This document shows, one piece after another, positions 18,707-27,140 of a DNA stretch of 64,000 nucleotides. Position 1 is the stretch's first letter; every line of letters starts with the position of its first letter. The stretch is from Amycolatopsis aidingensis (GTDB lineage Bacteria > Actinomycetota > Actinomycetes > Mycobacteriales > Pseudonocardiaceae). The notes beneath the pieces were generated by a model that saw only the letters and a list, made by a program, of their open reading frames with translations, had not been told where the DNA came from and searched no databases. The stretch is from NCBI RefSeq assembly GCF_018885265.1, contig NZ_CP076538.1, positions 6,918,001-6,982,000 on the forward strand, read 5' to 3'. The position numbers were made by a program, and so were the translations under genes.

Positions 18707-19864
18707 ATGCGTGAGCTGCGGACGGACGGGAGTGCGGCGGCAATCGAACGGCTGAGCCGGGCGCTGGCCGAGGCCCTCGGTGGCGGGCCCGCGGTGCTGC
18801 CGCTGGATAGCCGCGATCCCGGCGCGGGTGAGCTGCGCACGGCGATGCGGCCCGAGCTGCCGGTGGAACCCGGTACCGCGGTGATCGTGCCGACCTCGGG
18901 GTCCACCGGCGACCGCAAGGGCGTGCTGCTGTCCGCGGAGGCGCTGACCGCCTCCGCGCGGGCCACCCATGACCGGCTCGGCGGGCCCGGCCACTGGCTG
19001 CTGGCCACCCCCGCGCACTACATCGGCGGGCTGCAGGTGCTGGTCCGCGCGCTGCTGGCCGGGCGGGAGCCTGCCGTGCTGGATCTCTCCGCCGGGTTCG
19101 ACGTGGCCGCCTTCACCGCGGCCGCCACCCGGCTGTGCGCCGGGCCGGGGCCGCACTACACGGCGCTGGTGCCCACCCAGCTCGCCCGGCTGCTCGCCGC
19201 GGGCGGCGCGGCGACCGCGGCCGCCGCGCGCTTCGACGCGATCGTGCTCGGTGGCGCCGCGCTGCCGGAGCGGCTGCGGGTGGCCGCGCGGCAGGCAGGT
19301 ATCGCGGCCGTGCCCGCCTACGGGATGAGCGAGACCGCGAGTGGCTGCGTGTACGCGGGCGTCCCGCTGGATGGCGTGCGGGTGCGGATCGGGGCGGGTG
19401 AGCGGATCGAGATCGCAGGCCCGGTGCTGGCGCACGGCTACCGGTTACGGCCCGAGCTGAGCGAGCGCACCTTCGCCGGTGGCTGGTTCCGCACCGGCGA
19501 CCTCGGCCGGATCGGGCCGGAGGGTGCGCTGGAGGTGCTCGGCAGGGCGGACGACGTGATCAACACCGGTGGGGTGAAGGTCTCCGCGGCGCAGGTGGAG
19601 CGGGTGCTCGGGGACCGGCCGGGGGTCGCGGGCTGCTGCGTACTCGGGCTGCCCGACCCGGAATGGGGTGAGTCGGTGACGGCCGTGGTGGTACCAGCCG
19701 ATCCCGCGGCCGCCGGCGAGGAACTGCGGGCCGAGCTGCGGGCGGCGGTACGAGCCGAGCTGGGGGCGGCCTGCGTGCCGAAACGCCTGCTGTACGTGGC
19801 GGAGCTGCCGCTGCGCGGACCGGGCAAGGTGGATCGGGCCGCGCTGCGCGGGCGGCTCACCTGA
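18707..19864 (+). CDS. menE: o-succinylbenzoate-CoA ligase
   Basis: AMP-forming ligase that activates o-succinylbenzoate for MenB; 385 residues, short for the family as expected for actinobacterial MenE. The ATP motif VPTSGSTGDRKGVLLSAEAL is at about residue 60, YGMSETASGC near 205, the hinge WFRTGDLGR near 263, and the catalytic lysine is in RGPGKVDRAALRG at the C-terminus. AGGAGG lies nine bases before the ATG. Menaquinone genes on both sides support MenE over a general acyl-CoA ligase. Confidence 0.92.
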   Translation: MRELRTDGSAAAIERLSRALAEALGGGPAVLPLDSRDPGAGELRTAMRPELPVEPGTAVIVPTSGSTGDRKGVLLSAEALTASARATHDRLGGPGHWLLATPAHYIGGLQVLVRALLAGREPAVLDLSAGFDVAAFTAAATRLCAGPGPHYTALVPTQLARLLAAGGAATAAAARFDAIVLGGAALPERLRVAARQAGIAAVPAYGMSETASGCVYAGVPLDGVRVRIGAGERIEIAGPVLAHGYRLRPELSERTFAGGWFRTGDLGRIGPEGALEVLGRADDVINTGGVKVSAAQVERVLGDRPGVAGCCVLGLPDPEWGESVTAVVVPADPAAAGEELRAELRAAVRAELGAACVPKRLLYVAELPLRGPGKVDRAALRGRLT

Positions 19865-20014
19865 GGGGACTACTATCGTCGGCTTTTTTTCGACGGTTCG
19901 GCGCAGTTGGTTGACAGATCACCTTGGCCGGTTTTGGCTGCACCTAGCCAGGCGGCTGGTGTCCGGACAGCGACTGGGGACGTCGCTCTGCCCCTGCCGA
20001 AGGAGAAGCAACAG

Positions 20015-21226
20015 ATGACCCTTGCCACCAGACGGATGAGACGCAGGGCCGGTGCGCTGGCCCTGGTGACCGGCATGGCCTGCGGCGCGGTCGGGCTCGC
20101 CGGACTCGCGGCACCGCGGGCCGAGGCGGACCAGCCGGTACCCGCCAGTGGAACGCTGACCTGGTCGATCACCCCGGAGGGCCAGCAGTCGGCGCGTTCC
20201 CTCGGCACGGTGGCCAGCGCACAGCGGCCCGAGCAGACCGGTATCGAGCAGTTCCCGGCCGAGCCGCTGGACAAGCCGGTGAACACGGTGGTCGCCGAGC
20301 TGGACGCCACCATCCCGGACGGCACGGCGGCCGCGGTGGACGTGCGCGGGCTGCGCGCCGACGGCAGCTGGAGCGAGTGGGCCGAGATCACCACCGAGGC
20401 CGCGGCCGTGCTGCCGGAACCCACCAGGTCGGTGCAGACCCGCCTGGTGCTGACCGCCCCGCAGGGGGAGGGTTTCCCGATCGTGCGGCAGATCGACCTG
20501 ACCGCGTGGAACGCGGAGGAGGTGCAGGCGAGCGCCCCGGCGGGAGAACGCACCTACCGGATCTTCGCCACCAGGGAGGGCCTGGTCGGCGGCACCACCG
20601 CGAACGGCCATGTGATCAAGAGCAGGGACCACTTCGTGGCGCTGCCCTCCCGCAGGGGGCTGGCCAACCGGGGTAGCGGCAACTACACGGTGCAGGTGTG
20701 CACCTCGGACGACGCCAGGTGCGAGTGGGCCCCGGTGTGGGACGTCGGGCCGTGGAACACCAAGGACGACTACTGGAACGCCGACCGGCAGATGTGGCAG
20801 GACCTGCCACTGGGCAAACCGCAGGCGCAGGCGGCGTACCAGGACGGCCACAACGGCGGCCGGGACGGCTTCGGGCGCAGGGTGCTCAACCCCGCGGGCA
20901 TCGACCTCGCCGACGGCACCTTCTGGGACGGCCTCGGCCTGCGGGACAACGCCTGGGTGAACGTGACCTACGAGTGGACCGGCTCCGGCCCGTGGGGAAC
21001 GATCGCCACCTCCAGCACGCCGCTGAACGTGCGCTCCGGGCCGCGGGCCTCCTCCGCCCAGGTCGGCCTGGCCGCGCGGCACGCGCAGGTGCGCATCGAA
21101 TGCCAGGTGACCGGGCAGTCCGTCGGCGGAACCCAGGGAACCTCGGACCTCTGGTACCGCCTCGCGCCGGGCAAGTACGTCGCCCGCGCCTACGTCGACA
21201 CCGCGGTGGCCCCCACCGGCTGCTGA
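20015..21226 (+). CDS. Secreted SH3b-domain protein of unknown role
   Basis: 403 residues with a Sec-type signal peptide (TRRMRRRAGALALVTGMACGAVGLAG, then APRAEA). Residues about 50-160 resemble the beta-rich N-terminal module of actinobacterial amidases (GLRADGSWSEWAEI). The middle (about 170-330) contains YTVQVCTSDDARCEWAPVWDVGPWNTKDDYWN, and the C-terminus is a bacterial SH3 domain (PLNVRSGPRASSAQVGLAARHAQVRIECQ). There is no catalytic motif I recognise. SH3b domains usually bind cell wall, so a wall-associated role is inferred. AAGGAG lies ten bases before the ATG. It is flanked by menE and menA. Confidence 0.75.
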   Translation: MTLATRRMRRRAGALALVTGMACGAVGLAGLAAPRAEADQPVPASGTLTWSITPEGQQSARSLGTVASAQRPEQTGIEQFPAEPLDKPVNTVVAELDATIPDGTAAAVDVRGLRADGSWSEWAEITTEAAAVLPEPTRSVQTRLVLTAPQGEGFPIVRQIDLTAWNAEEVQASAPAGERTYRIFATREGLVGGTTANGHVIKSRDHFVALPSRRGLANRGSGNYTVQVCTSDDARCEWAPVWDVGPWNTKDDYWNADRQMWQDLPLGKPQAQAAYQDGHNGGRDGFGRRVLNPAGIDLADGTFWDGLGLRDNAWVNVTYEWTGSGPWGTIATSSTPLNVRSGPRASSAQVGLAARHAQVRIECQVTGQSVGGTQGTSDLWYRLAPGKYVARAYVDTAVAPTGC

Positions 21227-21278
21227 GGCTGCTGACCCCGCGGGCTCGGCTGCCGGGCCCGCGGAAAGAATGATCGGT

Positions 21279-22154
21279 ATGGCGAGTGTTGGCGAGTGGG
21301 TGGAGGGAGCCCGGCCGCGCACGCTGCCGAACGCGGTGGCGCCGGTGCTGGCCGGGACCGGGGTGGCGATCCAGCTGGACGCCTTCGGTTGGTGGCGGTC
21401 GCTGCTCGCGCTCGGGGTCGCGCTGAGCCTGATCATCGGGGTGAACTACGCCAACGACTACTCCGACGGCGTCCGGGGCACCGACACCGAGCGGGTGGGG
21501 CCGCTGCGCCTGGTCGGCTCGGGCTCCGCGGCACCGCAGGCCGTGCTGGCGGCCGCACTGCTGGCCCTTGGCACCGGCGGGGTGCTCGGCTTGGTGCTGG
21601 TCGCCGCGACCGGGCACTGGTGGCTGCTCGCCTTCGGCGCGGCCTGTCTGGCCGGGGCGTGGTTCTACACCGGCGGCAGGCGGCCATACGGCTATGCCGG
21701 GCTGGGCGAGATCGCCGTGTTCTGCTTCTTCGGCCTGGCCGCCGTGCTGGGCACGGTCTACGTCCAGGCAGGCGAGGTCGGCTGGACGGCGCTGGGCTGC
21801 GCGGTGGCGATCGGCTGCCTTTCCACCGCGGTGCTGACCGCCAACAACCTCAGGGACATCCCGACCGACCGCGCGGCGGGCAAGCGCACCCTGGCCGTCC
21901 GGCTCGGCGACACCGGTACCCGGCGGCTGTACCTCGCGCTGGCCGTGCTCCCGTTCGTGCTCACCATCGCGCTCGGGGTGGCGCATCCGCTCGCGCTACT
22001 CGGCCTGCCCGCCGCCGCCCTGCTGGTCAAACCGCTGCGCGTGGTGCTGGGCGGGCACACCGGCCTCGCCCTGATCCCGGTGCTGCGGGACACCGGCTTC
22101 GCCATGCTGGCCCTGGCCGTGCTGCTCGGCGCCGGGCTGGCGCTCAGCGGGTGA
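21279..22154 (+). CDS. menA: 1,4-dihydroxy-2-naphthoate polyprenyltransferase
   Basis: UbiA-family integral membrane enzyme that attaches the polyprenyl tail to the naphthoate ring; 291 residues, about eight or nine helices. The two aspartate motifs are NYANDYSDGVRGTD (about 50-63) and NNLRDIPTDRAAGK (about 190-203). The N-terminal SVGEWVEGARPRTLPNAVAPVLAGT is close to actinobacterial MenA. The ATG at 21279 has GGAAAGA about eight bases upstream; an ATG at 21270 overlaps that site and is less likely. Confidence 0.95.
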   Translation: MASVGEWVEGARPRTLPNAVAPVLAGTGVAIQLDAFGWWRSLLALGVALSLIIGVNYANDYSDGVRGTDTERVGPLRLVGSGSAAPQAVLAAALLALGTGGVLGLVLVAATGHWWLLAFGAACLAGAWFYTGGRRPYGYAGLGEIAVFCFFGLAAVLGTVYVQAGEVGWTALGCAVAIGCLSTAVLTANNLRDIPTDRAAGKRTLAVRLGDTGTRRLYLALAVLPFVLTIALGVAHPLALLGLPAAALLVKPLRVVLGGHTGLALIPVLRDTGFAMLALAVLLGAGLALSG

Positions 22155-22157
22155 CCC

Positions 22158-23240
22158 CTACGGTTCGGGTTGCCACCTTCCGGTGTCCAGGAACCGCTCG
22201 ATGACCGCCCGGTGCGGGGCGAGGTCCAGCTCCTGCCCGGCCACCCAGGCGTCGTCGTAGTAGGTGTGGGTGTACCGGTCGCCGCTGTCGCACAGCAGGG
22301 TGACCACGCTGCCGGTGCGCCCCTCGGCCAGCATCCTGGCGATCAGCTGGAAGGCGCCGTAGAGATTCGTGCCGGTGGAGCCGCCCGCCCAGTGCCCGGT
22401 GCGCTCGCGCAGCACCCGGATCGCGGCCAGCGAGCCAGCGTCCGGAACCTGGAACATCTCGTCGATCACCCAGGGCACGAAGGAGGGTTCCACCCTTGGC
22501 CTGCCGATCCCCTCGATCCGGGATGGCATGCCGGTGCAGTAGTCCATCGCCCCGGTCTCCCAGGCTCCGTAGAAGGAGGAGTTCTCCGGATCCACTACGG
22601 CGATCTTGGTGGTGTGCCGCCGGTAGCGCACGTACCGGCCGAAGGTGGCGCTGGTGCCGCCGGTGCCCGCGCCGACCACGATCCAGGAGGGCACCGGGTG
22701 CCGCTCGGAGCGCAGCTGGGCGAACACCGACTCGGCGATGTTGTTGTTGCCCCGCCAGTCGGTGGCCCGCTCGGCGTAGGTGAACTGGTCGAGGTAGTGC
22801 CCGTTGCACTCCCTGGCGAGCCGTTCCGCCTCGGTGTACATCTCCGGCGCCCGGTCCACGAAGTGGCAGCGGCCGCCGTAGAACTCGATCAGCGCCACCT
22901 TCTCCTTGCTGGTGCTGCGCGGCACCACGGTGACGAACTCCAGGCCGAGCATCCGGGCGAAGTAGGCCTCGGAGACCGCGGTGGAGCCACTGGAGGCCTC
23001 GATCAGCGCGGTTTCCGGCCCAATCTGCCCGTTCACCAGCCCGTACAGCAGCAACGAGCGGGCCAGCCGGTGCTTGAGCGAGCCGGTGGGGTGCACCGAT
23101 TCGTCCTTGAGGTAGAGGTCGATGCCCCATTCCCTTGGCAGCGGGAACACGTGCAGGTGGGTGTCCGCGCTGCGGTTGGCATCGGCCTCGATGATCCGGA
23201 CAGCCTCGCGTACCCAGGCCCTGCTGTGCGGGACGCTCAT
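22158..23240 (-). CDS. PLP-dependent cysteine synthase-family enzyme (possible L-cysteine desulfhydrase)
   Basis: Fold-type II PLP enzyme, 360 residues. The PLP lysine is in [11 protein letters not shown] (about residue 56) with [13 protein letters not shown] after it, and the phosphate loop is [15 protein letters not shown]. It resembles the Cds1-type proteins of mycobacteria, which release sulfide from cysteine, more than CysK, but catalytic specificity is not certain. The ATG at 23240 overlaps the stop of the upstream DUF4229 gene. The Lrp-family regulator next upstream is a plausible controller, since Lrp proteins often sense amino acids. Confidence 0.82.
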   Translation of the reverse strand: MSVPHSRAWVREAVRIIEADANRSADTHLHVFPLPREWGIDLYLKDESVHPTGSLKHRLARSLLLYGLVNGQIGPETALIEASSGSTAVSEAYFARMLGLEFVTVVPRSTSKEKVALIEFYGGRCHFVDRAPEMYTEAERLARECNGHYLDQFTYAERATDWRGNNNIAESVFAQLRSERHPVPSWIVVGAGTGGTSATFGRYVRYRRHTTKIAVVDPENSSFYGAWETGAMDYCTGMPSRIEGIGRPRVEPSFVPWVIDEMFQVPDAGSLAAIRVLRERTGHWAGGSTGTNLYGAFQLIARMLAEGRTGSVVTLLCDSGDRYTHTYYDDAWVAGQELDLAPHRAVIERFLDTGRWQPEP

Positions 23241-23578
23241 CGTCCCTCGGCGTCGGTGTCGGTGTCGATGGCGCCGTCGTCCTCGGGCAGGTCCTCGCCG
23301 CGCAGCTGCGCCCGCAGCCGGGCCCGCTGCCGCGCCCTGCGCTGGTTGCGCACGGCCAGCCCCGCGGTGACCCGCGCGTTCAGCCCGCGCAACAGCAGCA
23401 TCCCGACCGGCAGCCCGGTGACCAGGCCGACCAGCAGCGCCACCAGCAGCGGGACGCCGAGCAGGACGAGGACCACCGCGATCACGCCGACCAGGGCGAA
23501 CCGCGCCACCAGGTACAGGGTCAGGTCCCGGGCGAGGTGCCCGGCCCGCCCCTGCTGGTCCTGCCTCGTGTCGTTCAC
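23237..23578 (-). CDS. DUF4229-type membrane protein
   Basis: 113 residues with two hydrophobic helices ([39 protein letters not shown], about residues 22-60) followed by an arginine-rich segment and an acidic tail [17 protein letters not shown]. This matches the layout of actinobacterial DUF4229 proteins; function unknown. I chose the GTG at 23578 (MNDTRQDQ) because the frame upstream runs into the Lrp gene. Overlaps the next gene by four bases. Confidence 0.7.
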   Translation of the reverse strand: MNDTRQDQQGRAGHLARDLTLYLVARFALVGVIAVVLVLLGVPLLVALLVGLVTGLPVGMLLLRGLNARVTAGLAVRNQRRARQRARLRAQLRGEDLPEDDGAIDTDTDAEGR

Positions 23579-23588
23579 GGGTGCGAGG

Positions 23589-24071
23589 TTACGCGCCGCC
23601 GTCGTCCGCTTCGGTGGCCAGGTCCAGCCCGGTGTTGTTCGGGCGGCCCTCGAACCGGGTGGACAGCACCACGGTGGTCTGGGTGCGCGCCACCCCCGCG
23701 ATCCGGCGCAGCCTGCCAAGGGTGCGTTCCAGCTCGTCCACGGTCGGCACCCGGACCTTCACCACGAACGCCTGGTCACCGGCGACCGCGTAGCAGCTCT
23801 CCACCTCCTCCAGGCTGCCAAGCGCCTCGGCCACGTCCTCGTCCGCGGCGGTGTCGGTGGGCTGGATGCCGACCAGCGCGGTCACCCCGAGGCCGACGGT
23901 CCGCGGGTCGACCATGGCGTGGTATCCGGTGATCACCCCGGCGGCCTCGAGCTTGCCGACCCGCTCGTGCACCGAGGAGGCGGACAGGCCGACGAGGCGG
24001 CCGAGCTCGGCATAGGTTGCCCTGCCGTTCTGCCGCAGCTCCGCGATGATCTTGCGATCGAGCTGGTCCAC
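23589..24071 (-). CDS. Lrp/AsnC-family transcriptional regulator
   Basis: 160 residues: winged helix at the N-terminus (LDRKIIAELRQNGRATYAELGRLVGLSASSVHERVGKLEAAGVITGY, residues 4-50) and an RAM effector domain after it (GVTALVGIQPT, then GDQAFVVKVRVPTVDELERTLGRL). Starts at GTG 24071. Lrp proteins usually control nearby amino-acid genes; here the cysteine synthase-family gene lies downstream in the same direction. The region to bldC contains the inverted repeat GGCAGG...CCTGCC near 24100, a possible binding site but unproven. Confidence 0.92.
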   Translation of the reverse strand: MDQLDRKIIAELRQNGRATYAELGRLVGLSASSVHERVGKLEAAGVITGYHAMVDPRTVGLGVTALVGIQPTDTAADEDVAEALGSLEEVESCYAVAGDQAFVVKVRVPTVDELERTLGRLRRIAGVARTQTTVVLSTRFEGRPNNTGLDLATEADDGGA

Positions 24072-24231
24072 GCCCCTTACCTTAACGCCGTCTTTCGGCA
24101 GGTTGGCCGCCTGCCAACGGAGCCCGATTTGTCCCTTACTACCTCTTTACTCTTCGACAACCGTTCGAGTACCCGAAGGGGTGGATGCCACGATTGCCAC
24201 GTCAGCGATCTGGATCCGAAGGAGGCGGAAA

Positions 24232-24447
24232 GTGACCGCAACCGTGGGAGGACGGCTGCTCACACCTGGTGAAGTCGCCGCGTTGTTCCGGGTCGACCCG
24301 AAAACCGTGACCCGCTGGGCCACGGCGGGCCGGATCGGCTCCATCCGCACCCCCGGCGGGCACCGCCGGTTCCGGGAGGCCGAGGTGAACGAGCTGCTCG
24401 CCGAGCTCACCACCGACGCGGGCGAGGCCGCGCCCCAGCAGCCGTAA
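24232..24447 (+). CDS. bldC: BldC, MerR-like developmental regulator
   Basis: 71-residue DNA-binding protein that in Streptomyces controls entry into sporulation. The winged-helix core LLTPGEVAALFRVDPKTVTRWATAGRIGSIRTPGGHRRFREAEVNELL is almost that of Streptomyces BldC, which is about the same length and also lacks any effector domain. The GTG at 24232 has GGAGG seven bases upstream. It is divergent from the Lrp gene. The presence of BldC does not prove aerial growth, since many non-sporulating actinobacteria keep it. Confidence 0.93.
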   Translation: MTATVGGRLLTPGEVAALFRVDPKTVTRWATAGRIGSIRTPGGHRRFREAEVNELLAELTTDAGEAAPQQP

Positions 24448-24583
24448 CTCCCGGTAACCGCGCGGCCCGGGCCGGCGCGGCCGCGTTGTGGCAGGCTGGA
24501 CCGCACCTGCCCCCATGAACCCGACAAAAAGGTTAACCTCGGGGGGCAGGGGGACGCAGCGGACAGGTCGGAAGGGAGCGAGC

Positions 24584-24793
24584 ATGCTCTACTTGCTCGC
24601 GGCAGTCGGGGCGGTCACCGTCGCCATACTGTTGTGGAAGGCGTTCGGTTCGGAACGTGTCGGCGTGCCATCGAGGTCGTCACAGCCGACCCGCCAGGCT
24701 CCGGTCGCTCCCGACGACGACCCTGACTTCCTCCGCAAGCTCGCCGAGGAACAGCGTCGCAAGCCACGCGAAGACGAAAGCGGCAGCTCCTAG
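24584..24793 (+). CDS. Small membrane-anchored protein
   Basis: 69 residues: a hydrophobic N-terminal helix (LYLLAAVGAVTVAILLWKAF), then a proline/serine linker and an acidic, charged tail DDDPDFLRKLAEEQRRKPREDESGS. AAGGGAG lies about seven bases upstream of the ATG. I do not recognise a family, but the site, start and codon use look genuine. It is convergent with the MinD-like gene, ten bases away. Confidence 0.7.
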   Translation: MLYLLAAVGAVTVAILLWKAFGSERVGVPSRSSQPTRQAPVAPDDDPDFLRKLAEEQRRKPREDESGSS

Positions 24794-24803
24794 CAGCCAG
24801 CAG

Positions 24804-26066
24804 CTAGACCGGCTGGCGTCCGTGGCGGTCGTTCGGAAAGGCGTCCGCCACGGTCGCCGCGAGTTCGAGCAGCGCGAGCCGGGTGCCGGACTGCAGGCGG
24901 TCCAGCTCGATCTCCGCGCCCTCCTCCAGATGCGGGTCGAACGGAATCTTGCATACCCCGCGGGTCCGCGCGCCGAAGTGCGCGGCCAGCTTGTCCAGAT
25001 CGACCGAGCCACCCTTCGGGCGCACCGAGTTGATCACCGCGACCGAGCGTTTGACCAGGTCACCGTAGCCGTGCGCGTCCAGCCAGTCCAGCGTGGCCGA
25101 GGCGCTGCGGGCCCCGTCGACCGAACCCGAGGACACGATCACCAGCGAGTCGGCGACGTCCAGCACCCCCTTCATCGCCGAGTGCATGAGGCCGGTCCCG
25201 CAGTCGGTGAGCACGATGTTGTAGAAGTGCTCCAGCAGGTTGACCGCACGCCGGTAGTCGTCCTCGGAGAACGCCTCGGACACCGCGGGGTCCTGCTCGC
25301 TGGCGAGAATCTCCAGCCTGCTCGCGCCCTGTGAGGTGTAGGACCGCACGTCGCTGTACCGGGTGATCTTGTCCGCGTCCCGCAGCAGATGCCGCACGGT
25401 CGCGGTGGTCTCGATCGGGATCTTCTGGGAGAGCGTGCCGCGGTCGGGGTTGGCGTCCACCGCCACCACCCGGTCCCCGCGCAGTGAGGCGAAGGTGGAG
25501 CCGAGGGTGGTCGTCGTGGTGGTCTTGCCGACGCCGCCCTTCAGGCTCAGCATCGCGATCTTGTAGCAGCCGCGCAGTGGCTGGTTCACCCTGGAGATCA
25601 GCTCCCTGCGCCTGCGGTCGGCCGGGCTCTCTCCCGGATTGATCAGGCCACCGGTGCCCGCGTACACCGCCTTGCGCCAGCCGGACTGCGGGCGCCGCTT
25701 CATCCGCTTGACCAGCTGGGCCGAGGTCAGGTCGCCACCACCGGCCAGCGCGTGCCTGCCGGTGGGAACCGGCGGCACCTGCGGCCCACCGCCGGGCGCG
25801 GGCGGCTGCTGCTGGTACTGCGGCGGATACAGCGGGGGCAGGTTTGGGTCGTACTGCGGCTGGTAGGGCTGCTGCTGGGGCCCCGAGGGCGTGGCCTCGG
25901 TGTAGTAGTTCGGCTGCGCAGGCGGGGGCCCCGGCGGCGGGGTGGCGCCCGGCGGTGGCGCGGCCGGATGCGGTGTCGAGTCGGTGCGCTCCTCGGAGAA
26001 GTACCCCGGGTCGCTCTCCTCACCTGCTCCGTGGCCGCGCGCCACCTCCTCGTTGGGTTCGGTCAC
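24804..26066 (-). CDS. MinD/ParA-like ATPase with proline-rich N-terminus
   Basis: 420 residues. The first 110 are rich in proline, glutamine and tyrosine (PQYDPNLPPLYPPQYQQQPP) and look disordered. The deviant Walker A motif LKGGVGKTTTTTTL (about 175-187, Lys181) and VVAVDANPDRGTL follow. The architecture matches mycobacterial Rv0530 and the ESX-linked EspI family. It lies at the 3' end of the cytochrome c biogenesis cluster, which suggests spatial control of a membrane system, but no partner is known to me. The GTG start follows a 90-base gap after ccsA. Confidence 0.85.
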   Translation of the reverse strand: MTEPNEEVARGHGAGEESDPGYFSEERTDSTPHPAAPPPGATPPPGPPPAQPNYYTEATPSGPQQQPYQPQYDPNLPPLYPPQYQQQPPAPGGGPQVPPVPTGRHALAGGGDLTSAQLVKRMKRRPQSGWRKAVYAGTGGLINPGESPADRRRRELISRVNQPLRGCYKIAMLSLKGGVGKTTTTTTLGSTFASLRGDRVVAVDANPDRGTLSQKIPIETTATVRHLLRDADKITRYSDVRSYTSQGASRLEILASEQDPAVSEAFSEDDYRRAVNLLEHFYNIVLTDCGTGLMHSAMKGVLDVADSLVIVSSGSVDGARSASATLDWLDAHGYGDLVKRSVAVINSVRPKGGSVDLDKLAAHFGARTRGVCKIPFDPHLEEGAEIELDRLQSGTRLALLELAATVADAFPNDRHGRQPV

Positions 26067-26156
26067 CGCAGTCGATCCTCCATCGCTAGTTCGGCACGGT
26101 CGGCGTGCCAGTCGCGACGGTAGTCGCCGTCCCCGCCCCGGTCGAACCGGGCCGGG

Positions 26157-27140
26157 TCACACCCCCGCGTAGGAGTGCAGCCCGGTGGTCACCAGGTTGA
26201 CGAAGAACAGGTTGAACACGGTCACCGCGAAGCCGATCACGTTGATCACCGCGGCCCTGGTGCCGCGCCAGCCCGCGGTCGCCCGGGAATGCAGGTAGGC
26301 AGCGTAGATCACCCAGGCCACGAAGGCGGTGGTCTCCTTGGGGTCCCAGCCCCAGAACCGGCCCCAGGCCGCCTCGGCCCAGATCGCGCCGCACAGCACG
26401 CCGAAGGTGAACACCGGGAAGGCGAACACCGTGGCCCGGTAGGCCACCCGGTCCAGCACCTCCAGTGCGGGCAGCCGCGGGCCGAACCGCGCCCACTTGA
26501 CCGGGTTGCGCTCGTGCCTGGACCGGACCAGATAGAGCAGGCTGGCGATACCCGGCACCAGGAAGACCCCGGAGGAGGCCGCGGCTGCGGAGACATGGAT
26601 GACGAGCCAGTAGGACTGCAGCGCGGGCTGCACCGGGGCCGCCTCGGCGTACAGCATGGTGCCGCCGACGAACATCAGGATCACGACCGGCAGCAGCACG
26701 AAGGCGGACAGGTGGCGGACCGGGTTCTTCCGCAGCACCACCAGCCAGGTCACCACGGCGATCAGGCAGACCGCCATGATGTACTCGTACATGTTTCCCC
26801 AGGGCACGCGGCTGGTGGCCAGCCCGCGCAGCACCAGCGCGGTCAGGTGCAGCAGCGCGCCGAGCACGGTGAGCGCGACACCCATCCGGCCGATCCGCTC
26901 GATCCGGCCACGACCGGCAGGCATGGTGGTGTCCCTGCCGGGGGGCGTGGGCTCGGTCGCCACCGGCGCGCCCGCGCCGACCAGCTCCTTCGTCCGTTCC
27001 CTCGTGCGCTGGGCCGCCTGCACGCCCCTGCGGCCGAAGGACTGCTCGACCAGGAAGAAGACCATCGCCAGCACGTACACGGCCACGGCCGTGGTGTAGG
27101 AGAGGTCGCTGTACTGCGACAACGTCTCGGTGACCGGCAT
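26157..27140 (-). CDS. ccsA: Cytochrome c synthase subunit CcsA (CcsB-type naming)
   Basis: System II cytochrome c assembly protein of 327 residues with about eight membrane helices. The tryptophan-rich haem-handling motif WGRFWGWDPKE is near residue 263, with conserved histidines in HLTALVLRG, VIHVSAA and AYLHSRA. Together with ResB it moves haem across the membrane and attaches it to apocytochrome c. The ATG shares one base with the resB stop (TGATG), so the synthase pair is coupled. Confidence 0.94.
   Translation of the reverse strand: MPVTETLSQYSDLSYTTAVAVYVLAMVFFLVEQSFGRRGVQAAQRTRERTKELVGAGAPVATEPTPPGRDTTMPAGRGRIERIGRMGVALTVLGALLHLTALVLRGLATSRVPWGNMYEYIMAVCLIAVVTWLVVLRKNPVRHLSAFVLLPVVILMFVGGTMLYAEAAPVQPALQSYWLVIHVSAAAASSGVFLVPGIASLLYLVRSRHERNPVKWARFGPRLPALEVLDRVAYRATVFAFPVFTFGVLCGAIWAEAAWGRFWGWDPKETTAFVAWVIYAAYLHSRATAGWRGTRAAVINVIGFAVTVFNLFFVNLVTTGLHSYAGV

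Noticed and set aside
24072..24231. Riboswitch in the bldC leader
   Set aside because: Only a short GGCAGG/CCTGCC inverted repeat is seen, with no further structure.
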